Source: Nematostella vectensis (taxonomy: Eukaryota; Cnidaria; Anthozoa; Actiniaria; Edwardsiidae). Taken from it: a DNA stretch of 64,000 nucleotides. The translations under genes and the position numbers were made by a program. The stretch is taken from NCBI RefSeq assembly GCF_932526225.1, contig NC_064039.1, positions 17,600,639 to 17,664,638 of the forward strand, given 5' to 3'. Below are positions 10,000-19,643 of the stretch, one piece after another (the first letter of the stretch is position 1; each line of letters starts with the position of its first letter). A model generated the notes under the pieces. The model worked only from the letters and a program-made list of their open reading frames with translations, was not told where the DNA came from and did no database searches.

Positions 10000-10110
10000 C
10001 ACAGAACAATGCCAATATTGTCAGCCTAGATTTCAAATACCAAATCAATTGTTGTTATAATTATTGTTGTTTTTTCCTGGGATAATGCTATCCCAGAAAA
10101 AAACACAACA
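10000..10110. repeat. Hairpin insertion present only in E1
   Basis: Relative to E2 and E3, E1 has extra sequence that includes an inverted repeat: CTGGGATA and TATCCCAG around a 4-nt loop (ATGC), extended by T6/A6 with one bulged base and partly by TGTTG/CAACA. It could be a small foldback element or a deletion in the other copies. No coding potential was seen. Confidence 0.55.
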
Positions 10111-11420
10111 AATTCAACCAGATATAGCATGATGATTTTCAATGGTAAGCAATGTAAAAGACATTTTCAGCAGAAAATCCCTAAGAAATGTTGCATTTTT
10201 GATTGTGTCTTTTTACTATAAGTTTTAGTTGTCCATTATTTTATGCTTTGGTTCAAAAAAAGGATGACACTTAATTCAAAGTCAGTCAACATAATCAATA
10301 TAAGCAATCAATATCAGGGGTTTCATTAGAAGGCAGGTACTGGCAGTTAACCGATGCTGTCAACTTAAAACGCTGATCTCAGATCTAACAGAGTTTGCAA
10401 ATGAAGCATGATTCGTGATAAAATACCATTTGACATTATGCTATTGTCACTATCATCTATTCTTGATTTTGATTGTTTTTCATTAAGTTAATTGTCTGTT
10501 ACTTTTGAACATATTCATTTTTTATTGCTTGAGAGTCGTAGCGTTTTTTTTTTGCCACCATCCTTGATGTGAAGCAAGAAAGATGTTTCTGCGATTCTAG
10601 CCTGCCAATTGATTTTTTCCCTTTTAGCTGCATTTAACAGTATTTCCAAAGCCTGAAGGATAACATATATAGAAAGTATGATGGGACACTGGATGCTCAT
10701 AGGAAATCATGCAGGCAGTACCAGACGGTCATCATAGTGATGATTTAAAATTGAATATTGTTGGTGTAGTTAAACCCTCTTAATTTTCTCATTAAAATTT
10801 TCTCTTTAACACAATAGCATTTTAGTTTTTATGAACTCCTTTTATTCTTAAAATTTCCACAAAGGTTTTGATAGGTTGGTATCAATATTGCTATTATACT
10901 TGCTTGAATGGCTCTTTTAAAGGATTGTATTAAAATTTTAAATGCTGTATTTGCTGGAAAAAGTAGACTTGCACTTGTGCAACACTTGTGTGTTTGTAAA
11001 CAAATCAAATGACTTTTTGTTTGGTGAACTTGCACTCTCTCCAGCCTTTGGTGGCAAAATAACAGCACAACAAGTAACTAATTCAGCATTTACAAACTAT
11101 CCAGAAAATTAGAGATTGTCAATAAGGGCTTATCCCCTTGTGTGAGGGTGCCACACAAAAAGCCATCGGATCACCTTAGTGCAAGTTCACTTGGGGAGTG
11201 CACTAATGAAAAAACAATATAGATTCCAAAAAGGATGACAAAATAAAATAATAGTTTCTGAAGCCATAGTCACTTCTCTTTCCTGGTCAAGAAAATATGA
11301 AACTGTGCAAAGCTTTTCCTGCATTTATGGCTATGAAGAAGGGAATAATAAATTGAGCTCGACAAGTATAGGCTTTATAAAACAGTGCAGATACTTATCA
11401 AACAATTTCTTCCTTTACAG

Positions 11421-11827
11421 AAACAGCAGAAAGTCCTAAATGCTGCAGAGACTATTAACTGGCCAGAGGAGAAGAAGAAGAGGTTTGCCGATGTTCTGAA
11501 TGATGTACACAACATTTCATCAGAGAAGAGCGAGGAAGAGGGAGATGGGGTTGTCTTCTTCTTTAAATCATTGAATTGGGAGAGAAAAAAGCTTAGGATT
11601 TTGAAGGTGTTAGAAAGCCATCACTGACAATGTAACTTAGTCGCAGGGCTTTGCTCAAGATGGCAAAGAGAGTGAGAGGAGTAAGACGATCAGACAGACC
11701 CTGTCCAGAGAACAACAAGAAATAGGCAGTATTAAAGCGAACCTCCAATGAGATGCTTGACGGCAGTGCACCAAGATCTCTACATACCTCTACCCCGCAG
11801 CATCCAACACAATCCAATAGTATTTAG
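11421..11827 (+). pseudogene. Frameshifted coding exon in E1, function unknown
   Basis: The exon follows an acceptor (TTCTTCCTTTACAG, ending at 11420). The first open frame runs to a stop at 11627. It encodes a charged, lysine- and glutamate-rich stretch starting KQQKVLNAAETINWPEEKKK. After a frame change, a second open stretch (11654-11827) encodes a basic start (MAKRVRGVRRSDRPCPENNK) followed by one in-frame stop and a serine/threonine/proline-rich tail. The reading differs only slightly between copies, and the stop and frame break occur in all three. I do not recognise the family. A decayed last exon of a multi-copy invertebrate gene, or of a transposon gene, are both possible. Minus-strand ORFs over the same bases look like shadows. 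Confidence 0.45.
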
Positions 11828-12461
11828 TCCATATTTGTCAGCAGCGAATAGGGTTATGTAAGTCTATTTCTTTTTATATCATCAATACAAAATATTTCTT
11901 AAAAATCAAATACGATTTACAAGGCTCTTGTTAATTTTTGGCTAGGGCTTTTCAGCCTTTTTAAATAATTTTCATGATGTTTTTGTCTCTATTCTACATT
12001 TGTATATACATATAAAAACATTGATTATTTCCTACTTTCATAAAATATGCTTTTGAGTCAAGCTGACTGTTTGATTTTTGTTCTACATTAGTTTTCGTAG
12101 TTAGCATTTTATCACATAAAAGATGGCTTTTTAGATGTAAGTTATAAGATTTGTATATCAAATCAGATTTCATGCCATTATGCACATGTAAGAGACGACA
12201 GAGGATTTAAATAAAAATAGAATGGAAGCTTAATATTGATTGTGTCTCCCTGCTCAAAAATTATTATGATGATGTGGATTAAACTATGCAAAATTCTCAG
12301 TGCTCCAGCCGTGAACGCTGTAGAACCACACACAATCTATATTGAAAAACACCTAGAAACGTTATTTATAGGTTCTTAAATATGAAATTGAGATAAACTT
12401 TCTAAATGTTAAAAGGTGAAATTTAATGAGTTCATAATAGTTATATAAAGGTACACTTGAA

Positions 12462-12613
12462 TGGCTTTAAAAATTCAGGATAGTCACATAAACGTTTATT
12501 TAAGGACCTTAAAAGAAATTTAAAGATAATATTTAATGGCTTTAAAATTCAGGAAAGTTACATTAATGTTTATTTAAGGAACTTAAAAGTTATTAAAGAT
12601 AAGATTTACTGAG
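12462..12613. repeat. Direct repeat of about 77 bp near the right end of E1
   Basis: Two adjacent copies begin GGCTTTAAAAATTCAGGA and GGCTTTAAAATTCAGGAA. Each contains TTTATTTAAGGA and CTTAAAAG, and a third degenerate partial copy follows. The same structure is kept in E2 and E3. Confidence 0.7.
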
Positions 12614-12656
12614 ATTTACGTGTTCAGGATAGTTTCATAAAGTTTAAATTTTTGTA

Positions 12657-12722
12657 TCTTTCAGTGGTTTTCTTAAAGGTTTCGAAATGAACATTTCGAA
12701 ACCCTTGAAAAAGCGCTGAAAG
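12657..12722. repeat. Perfect 12-bp hairpin in a longer inverted repeat
   Basis: GGTTTCGAAATG (12678-12689) and CATTTCGAAACC (12692-12703) are exact reverse complements around a 2-nt loop. Flanking TTTTC/GAAAA and CTTTCAG/CTGAAAG extend the foldback with interruptions. It could be a remnant terminal hairpin of a mobile element. Confidence 0.7.
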
Positions 12723-12839
12723 GTACTTATAGTTAATATTTCAGCCTACTGAAAGATACACTGAAATGTATCTAAAGTTTAAATTTCTTCGCCTTTTTGT
12801 ATACATTTAAAGGTACTTATTTCCTTTTTTTCGTCCAGT

Positions 12840-13276
12840 AAGGGGTATAGGGTAGTAAGTGCTAAGTCATATGGGTGTAGCTTAGTTAGCGGTGGGTACT
12901 CATGGGTATAAGGTAGTTAGTGCTAGGTAGTAGAGGTGTAGTTTAGTTAGGGTTGGGTATTCAGGAGTATAGGCTAGTTAGTGCTAGGTCGTAGGGTGTA
13001 GTTTAGTTAGGGGTGGGTACTCAGGGTTATAGGGTAGGTAACTGCTCGGTTATAGGGGTGTAGTTTAGTTAGGGTTGGGTATTCAGGGGTATAGGGTAGT
13101 TACAGCCAAGTAATAAGGGTGTAGCTTAGTTAGGGGTGGGTATTCAGGGGTAAAGTGTAGTTATTGCTAGGTCATAGGTGAGGCTTAGGGGTAGGTATTC
13201 AGGAGTATAGCCTAGTTAGTGCTAGGTCGTAGGGGTGTAGCTTAGTTAGGGGTGGATACTCAGGGATATAGGGTAG
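12840..13276 (+). repeat. G-rich minisatellite block right of E1
   Basis: Degenerate G-rich units resume directly after E1. There is no tRNA-like element between E1 and this block, so the rest of unit 6 was lost at the junction. Confidence 0.9.
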
Positions 13277-13622
13277 CTATTATTATTAATTATTATCATT
13301 AATTATTATTATTAATTATTATAATGTACCCATATTACCTAGCTCTTTAAACCCTGTGCCTGTTTGAACCATCCCCTAAAACCCTGCACCTCCAAGACCA
13401 AGCCATTGATACCCTCTACCCCTGTGTACCCACTCATTCATAACTAGCACCCCTATGACCTAGTTCTTGATATCATTGACCCTTATTACCATCCCTTGAA
13501 ACCTAGTACCCTTTGACCAACTCTTGTTACCCTGTACACCTGTCAAGTCACCCACAAACTCACTTATCTTAACGTCCCCTTATCGTCCTTGTCTTTACAC
13601 CCCTGAAAAAATCCCAAGTTGA

Positions 13623-13695
13623 TCTGACCTGGATTCGAACCCCGGCCCTCTTGTTTGAGAAGCAAAGCCCGTACCACTGATGAGCTATCGCGCCA
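13623..13695 (-). ncRNA. tRNA-like element, type B with 3-bp insertion (unit 7)
   Basis: A duplicated TGA (plus strand ACTGATGAGC) widens the D-loop region inside box A, which would weaken it. Box B is GGTTCGAATCC. T6 follows downstream. Confidence 0.5.
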
Positions 13696-13785
13696 CTCTC
13701 TTGAAAACTAGAAGTGACTACCGTATAGCCTTGTTTACCCAGCCTTATAAGGTACAGAGTAGTTTTTCCTTGATATCTCGAGAGT

Positions 13786-13854
13786 GGCGCTATGGCTCAG
13801 TGGTACGGGCTTTGCTTCTCAAGCAAACGGGCCAGGGTTCGAATCCAGGTAAGA
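13786..13854 (+). ncRNA. tRNA-like element, type A (unit 7)
   Basis: It carries GGGCTTTGCTTCTC instead of GGGCTTCGCTTCTC in the anticodon-like arm. Both boxes are intact. Confidence 0.55.
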
Positions 13855-15091
13855 TAAACTAGAGACTTTTTCAGGGGTGTTAAGGTAAGGACGGTGGCAT
13901 TAGGGGGTGGGTGCACAGGGGTACAGGATATAAACGGCAGGGGTGCAAGCTGGTAAGCGCTTGGTCATACATTTGTAAAGGGTAGTTATGTGATTAGGTG
14001 TGATAGGGGTGTAGGTCAGGTAAGGATGGGTAGGCAGGGATATAGGGTAGTAAGTGCTAGGTCATAGGGTGTAGCTTTGTTAGGGGTTGGTACTCAGGGT
14101 TATAGGGTAGTAAGAGCTAAGTCATAGGGGTGTAACTTAGTTAGCGGTGGGTACCCATGGGTATAGGGTAGTTAGTGCTAGGGCGTAGTGGTGTAGCTTA
14201 GCTAGGTGTATGTACTTAGGGACATAGGCTAGTTAGTGCTAGGTCGTAGGGGTTTAGCTTAGTTAGGGGTGGGTACTCAGGGGTATAGGGTAGTTAAAGC
14301 CAAGTCATAAGGGTGTAGCTTAGTTACGGGTGGGTATTAAGGGGTATAGGGTAGTTAGTGCTAGGTAGAAGAGGTGTAGTTTAGTTAAGGTTGGGTATTC
14401 AGGGGTATAGGCTAGTTAGTCCTAGGTCGTAGGGGTGTAGCTTAGCTAGGTGTATGTACTTAGGGGTATAGGCTAGTTAGTGCTAGGACATAGGGGTGTA
14501 GTTTAGTTAGGAGTGGGTACACAGGGTTATAGGGGTGTAGTTTAGTTAGGGTATGGTTTTAAGAGGTATAGGGTAGTTAGTGCTACGTCACAGGGGTGTA
14601 GCTTAGCACGGGTTGGGTACTACAGGGGGAAAAGGGTAGTTATTGCTAGGTTATAGGGGTGAGGCTGAGTTAGGGGTAGGTATTCAGGAGTATAGCGTAG
14701 TTAGTGCTAGGGCGTAGGGGTGTAGCTTAGTTAGGCGTGGATACTCAGGATATAGGGTAGCTATTATTATTAATTATTATTATTATAATGTACCCATATT
14801 ACTTAGCTCTTGAAACCATGTGACTGGTTGAACCATCCCCTAAAACCCTGCACCTCCAAGACCAAGCCATTGATAACCTCTACCCCTGTGTACCCACTCA
14901 TTCATAACTTGTACCCCTATGACCTAGTTCTTGATATCATTGACCCTTATTACCATCCCTTGAAGTCTAGTACCCGTTTGACCAACTCTTGTTACCCTGT
15001 ACACCTGTCAACTCACCCACTAACTCACTTATCTTAACGTCCCCTTAACGTCCTTATCTTAACACCCCTGAACCCAAATAACCCAAGTTGA

Positions 15092-15161
15092 TCTGACCTG
15101 GATTCGAACCACGGGCCTCTTGTTTGAGAAGCGAAGCCCGTACCACTGAGCTATCGCGCCA
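15092..15161 (-). ncRNA. tRNA-like element, type B, without T-run terminator (unit 8)
   Basis: Boxes A and B are intact. As in unit 4, the downstream T6 is replaced by sequence reading GGGTTATTTGGG on the minus strand. Confidence 0.55.
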
Positions 15162-15251
15162 CTCTCTTGAAAACTAGAAGTAACTACCGTATAGCCTTGT
15201 TTACCCAGCCTAATAAGGTATAGAGTAGTTTTTCCTTGATATCTCGAGAGT

Positions 15252-15320
15252 GGCGCTATGGCTCAGTGGTACGGGCTTCGCTTCTCAAGCAAACGGGCCA
15301 GGGTTCGAATCCAGGTAAGA
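15252..15320 (+). ncRNA. tRNA-like element, type A (unit 8)
   Basis: Boxes A and B and the T5 run match the family consensus. The spacer palindrome is changed to CCTAATAAGG. Confidence 0.6.
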
Positions 15321-16418
15321 TAAACTAGAGACTTTTTCAGGGGTGTTAAGGTAAGGACGGTGGCATTAGGGGGTGGGTGCACAGGGGAAAAGGATATAAA
15401 CAACAGGGTCAAAGGTGTGCAAGTTGGTAAGCGCTTGGTCTTACATGGGTAAAGGGTAGTTATGTGATTAGGTGTCATAGGGGTGTAGGTCAGTTAGGGA
15501 TGGGTAGGCAAGGATATAGGGTAGTAAGTGCTAGGTCATAGGGGTGTAGCTTTGTTAGGGGTTGGTACTTAGGGGTATAGGGTAGTAAGTGCTAAGTCAT
15601 AGGGGTGTAGCTTAGTTAGCGCTGGGTACCCATGGGTATAGGGTAGTTAGTGCTAGGTCGTAGGGGTTTAGCTTAGTTAGGGGTGGGTACTCAGGGGTAT
15701 AGGGTAGTAAGTGCTAGGTCATAGGGGTGTAGCTTTGTTAGGGGTTGGTACTCAGGGATATAGGGTAGTAAGTGCTAAGTCATAGGGGTGTAACTTAGCT
15801 AGGTGTAAGTACTAAGGGGTATAGGATAGTTAGTGCTAGGACATAGGGGTGTTGTTTAGTCAGGGGTGGGTACACAGGGTTACAGGGTAGGTAAGTGCTC
15901 GGTTATAGGGGTGTAGTTTAGGTAGGGCTGGGTACTCAGGGGTATAGGGTAGTAAGTGCTAAGTCATAGGGGTGTAACTTAGTTAGCGGTGGGTACTCAT
16001 GGGTATAGGGTAGTTAGTGCTAGGTCGTAGGGGTTTAGCTTAGTTAGGGGTGGGTACTCAGGGGTATAGGGTAGTTAAAGCCAAGTCATAAGGGTGTAGC
16101 TTAGTTACGGGTGGGTATTAAGGGGTATAGGGTAGTTAGTGCTAGGTAGAAGAGGTGTAGTTTAGTTAGGGTTGGGTATTCAGGGGTATAGGCTAATTAG
16201 TCCTAGGTCGTAGGGTTGTAGCTTAGCTAGGTGTATGTACTCAGGGGTATATGGTAGTAAGTGCTAAGTCATAGGGGTGTAACTTAGTGAGCGGTGGGTA
16301 CCCATGGGTATACGGTAGTAAGCGCTAAGTCGTAGGGGTGTAGCTTAGCTAGGTGTAAGTACTTAGGGGTATAGGATAGTTAGTGCTAGGACACTGGGGT
16401 GTTGTTTAGTGCTAGGTC

Positions 16419-16487
16419 GAGCTATGGCTCAGTGGTACGGGCTTCGCTTCTCAAGCAAACGGGCCAGGGTTTGAATCCAGGTAAGAT
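16419..16487 (+). ncRNA. Solo tRNA-like element, type A
   Basis: The first bases are replaced by minisatellite (GGTCGAGCTATGGCTCAG). Box A is kept. Box B has one change (GGTTTGAATCC). No type B element or spacer lies upstream, so it has lost its divergent partner. T5 is kept downstream. Confidence 0.5.
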
Positions 16488-17678
16488 AAACTACAGACTT
16501 TTTCAGGGGTGTTAAGGTAAGGATGGTGGCATTAGGGGGTGTGTGCACAGAGGAAAAGGATATAAACAACAGGGTCACAGATGTGCAAGTTGGTAAGCGC
16601 TTGGTCCTACATGGGTAAAGGGTAGTTATGTGATTAGGTGTCATAGGGGTGTAGGTCAGGTAGGGATGGGTAGACAGGGATATAGGGTAGTAAGTGCTAG
16701 GTCATAGATGTGTAGCTTTGTTAGGGGTTGGTACTCAGGGGTATAGGGTAGTAAGTGCTAAGTCATAGGGGTGTAACTTAGTTAGCGGTGGGTACTCATG
16801 GGTATAGGGTAGTTAGTGCTAGGTCGTAGGGGTTTAGCTTAGTTAGGTGTGGGTACTCAGGGGTATAGGGTAGTTAAAGCCAAGTCATAAGGTTGTAGCT
16901 TAGTTACGGGTGGGTATTAAGGGGTATAGGGTAGTTAGTGCTAGGTAGAAGAGGTGTAGTTTAGTTAGGGTTGGGTATTCAGGGGTATAGGCTAGTTAGT
17001 CCTAGGTCGTAGAGGTGTAGTTTAGCTAGGTGTATGTACTTAGGGGTATAGGCTAGTTAGTGCTAGGACATAGGTGTGGGTACACAGGGTTATAGGGTAG
17101 GTAAGTGCTCGGTTATAGGGGTGTAGTTTAGGTAGGGTTGGGTATTCAGGGGTATAAGGTAGTTAGTGCTATGTCACAGGGGTGTCGATTAGCAAGTTTT
17201 GGGTACTCAGGGTTAAAGTGTAGTTATTGCTAGGTCATAGGGGTGAGGCTCAGTTAGGGGTTGGTATTCAGGAGTATAGCGTAGTTAGTGCTAGGTCGTA
17301 GGGGTGTAGCTTAGTTAGGCGTGGATACTCCGGGTTATAGGGTAGCTATTATTATTAATAATTATTATTAATTATTATAATGTACCCATATTACCTAGCT
17401 CTTGAAACCCTGTGACTGGTTGAACCATCCCCTAAAACCCTGCACCTCCAAGACCAAGCCATTGATAACCTCTACCCCTGTGTACCCACTCATTCATAAC
17501 TTGCACCCCTATGACCTAGTTCTTGATATCATTGACCCTTATTACCATCCCTTGAAACCTAGTACCCTTTGACCAACTCTTGTTACCCTGTACACCTGTC
17601 AACTCACCCACAAACTCACTTATCTTAACGTCCCCTTAACGTCCTTGTCTTTACACCCCTGAAAAAATCCCAAGTTGG

Positions 17679-17748
17679 TCTGACGTGGATTCGAACCCCG
17701 GTCCTCTTGTTTGAGAAGCGAAGCCCGTACCACTGAGCTATCGCGCCA
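17679..17748 (-). ncRNA. tRNA-like element, type B (unit 9)
   Basis: Both boxes are intact. The bases after box B read CACGTCAGA on the minus strand, which gives a better T-arm (four of five pairs) than other copies. Confidence 0.6.
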
Positions 17749-17838
17749 CTCTCTTGAAAACTAGAAGTAACTACCGTATAGCCTTGTTTACCCAGCCTTA
17801 TGAGGTATAGAGTAGTTTTTCCTTGATATCTCGAGAGT

Positions 17839-17907
17839 GGCGCTATAGCTCAGTGGTACGGGCTTCGCTTCTCAAGCAAACGGGCCAGGGTTCGAATCCA
17901 GTTAAGA
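17839..17907 (+). ncRNA. tRNA-like element, type A (unit 9)
   Basis: Box A is TAGCTCAGTGG and box B is exact. The 3' end is CCAGTTAAGA, and a run of seven T follows. Confidence 0.55.
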
Positions 17908-19458
17908 TAAACTTGAGACTTTTTTAGGGGTGCTAAGGTAAGGACGATGGTATTAGGGGGTGGGTGCACAGGGGTACAGGATATGAACGGCAGAATCACA
18001 GGGGTGCAAGTTGGTAAGCGCTTGGTCATACATGGGTAAAGGGTAGTTATGTGATTATGTGTCATAGGAGGTCAGTTAGGGATGGGTAGGCAGGGATATA
18101 GGGTAGTAAGTGCTAGGTCATAGGGGTGTAGCTTTGTTAGGGGTTGGTACTCAGGGGTGTAGAGTAGTAAGTGCTAAGTCATAGGGGTGTAACTTAGTTA
18201 GAGGTGGGTACCCATGGGTATAGGGTAGTTAGTGCTAGGTCGTAGGGATGTAGCTTAGCTAGGTGTATGTACATAGGGGTATAGGCTACTTAGTGCTAGG
18301 ACATAGGGGTGTAGTTTAGTTAGGAGTGGGTACACAGGGTTAGAGGTGTGTAGTTTAGTTAGGGTATGGTTTTAAGGGGTATAGGGTAGTTAGTGCTACG
18401 TCACAGGGGTGTAGCTTAGCAAGGGTTGGGTACTCAGGGGTAAAGTGTAGTTATTGCTAGGTCATAAGGGTGAGGCTCAGTTAGGGGTATGTATTCAGGA
18501 GTATAGCGTAGTTAGTGCTAGGTCGTAGGGGTGTAGCTTAGTTAGGCGTGGATACTCAGGGATATAGGGTAGCTATTATTATTAATTGTCATTATTAATT
18601 GTCATTATTAATTGTCATTATTAATTGTCATTATTAATTGTCATTATTAATTGTCATTATTAATTGTCATTTTTAATTGTCATTTTTAATTAGTAATTGT
18701 CATTATTAATTTTTAATTGTCATTATTAATTAGTAATTGTCATTATTAATTAGTAATTGTCATTATTAATTAGTAATTGTCATTATTAATTAGTAATTGT
18801 CATTATTACTTAGTAATTGTCATTATTACTTAGTAATTGTTATTATTACTTAGTAATTGTTATTATTACTTATCAATTGTCATTATTACTTATTAATTGT
18901 CATTATTACTTATTAATTGTCATTATTACTTATTAATTGTCATTATTAATTGGTAATTGTCGTTATTAATGAGTAATTGTCATTATTAATTAGTAATTGT
19001 CATTATTAATTAGTAATTGCCATTATTACTTATTAATTGCCATTATTACTTATTATATGTCATTAGTAATTATTATATGTCATTATTAATTGTCATTATT
19101 AATTATTAGTTGTCATTATTAATTATTAATTGTCATTATTAATTATTAATTTTTATCATGTACCCATATTACCTAGCTCTTGAAACCCTGTGACTGGTTG
19201 AACCATCCCCTAAAACCCTGCACCTCCAAGACCATGCCATTGATACCCTCTACCCCTGTGTACCCACTCATTCATAACTTGCACCCCTATGACCTAGTTC
19301 TTGATATCATTGACCCTTATTACCATCCCTTGAAGTCTAGTACCCGTTTGACCAACTCTTGTTACCCTGTACACCCTGTCAACTCACCCACTAACTCACT
19401 AATCTTAACGTCCCCTTAACGTCCTTATCTTAACACCCCTGAAAAAATCCCAAGTTGA

Positions 19459-19528
19459 TCTGACCTGGATTCGAACCACTCGCCTCTTGTTTGAGAAGCG
19501 AACCCCGTACCACTGAGCTATCGCGCCA
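19459..19528 (-). ncRNA. tRNA-like element, type B (unit 10)
   Basis: Boxes A and B are intact. Internal variants AACCACTCGCC and AACCCCGTAC are seen on the plus strand. T6 lies downstream. Confidence 0.55.
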
Positions 19529-19618
19529 CTCTCTTGAAAACTAGAAGTAATCACCGTATAGACTTGTTTACCCAGCCTTATAAGGTATAGAGTAGTTTTT
19601 TCTTGATATCTCGAGAGT

Positions 19619-19643
19619 GGCGCTATGGCTCAGTGGTACGGGC
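19619..19643 (+). pseudogene. Truncated type A tRNA-like element at E2 junction
   Basis: Cut after GTACGGGC, the same base as at E1 and E3. Confidence 0.75.

Larger units (their letters stand above)
9124..12839. repeat. Segment E1, non-satellite insert (copy 1 of 3)
   Basis: Unique-looking sequence of moderate AT content that starts TATTTTTTTGCTAATATCAG and ends near CGTCCAGTA, where satellite resumes. It holds a splice donor at 9659, a splice acceptor ending at 11420, a frameshifted exon, and a repeat-rich right end. No terminal inverted repeats or target-site duplication were found. Left and right flanks are different parts of the satellite unit, so the present borders look like recombination junctions. 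It differs from E2 and E3 by many substitutions and by an extra stretch at about 10000-10110. Confidence 0.85.
13277..14760. repeat. Composite satellite unit 7
   Basis: TTA/ATCA tract, C-rich arm with the variant CTCTTTAAACCCTGTGCCTG, tRNA-like pair at 13623-13695 (minus) and 13786-13854 (plus), then a G-rich minisatellite. It is nearly identical to unit 11, at a constant offset of 10393 bp. Confidence 0.9.
14761..17345. repeat. Composite satellite unit 8 with an extra solo tRNA-like element
   Basis: This is the longest unit, about 2.6 kb. The pair is at 15092-15161 (minus) and 15252-15320 (plus). The G-rich minisatellite that follows is interrupted at 16419 by a second type A element without a type B partner, after which the minisatellite resumes. 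This fits unequal exchange between two units. Confidence 0.9.
17346..18572. repeat. Composite satellite unit 9
   Basis: TTA tract, C-rich arm, tRNA-like pair at 17679-17748 (minus) and 17839-17907 (plus), then a short G-rich minisatellite. The spacer palindrome is CCTTATGAGG. Confidence 0.9.
18573..19643. repeat. Composite satellite unit 10, cut by segment E2
   Basis: The AT tract (18573-19157) is expanded with a 20-bp motif, mostly TTAATTAGTAATTGTCATTA, a form distinct from units 3 and 4. A C-rich arm, a full type B element and a 25-base type A stub follow before E2. Confidence 0.9.

Noticed and set aside
10829-11068. Minus-strand 79-codon ORF in E1, repeated in E2 and E3
   Set aside because: The three copies are near-identical because E is duplicated. 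Composition and lack of splice or start context do not support coding.
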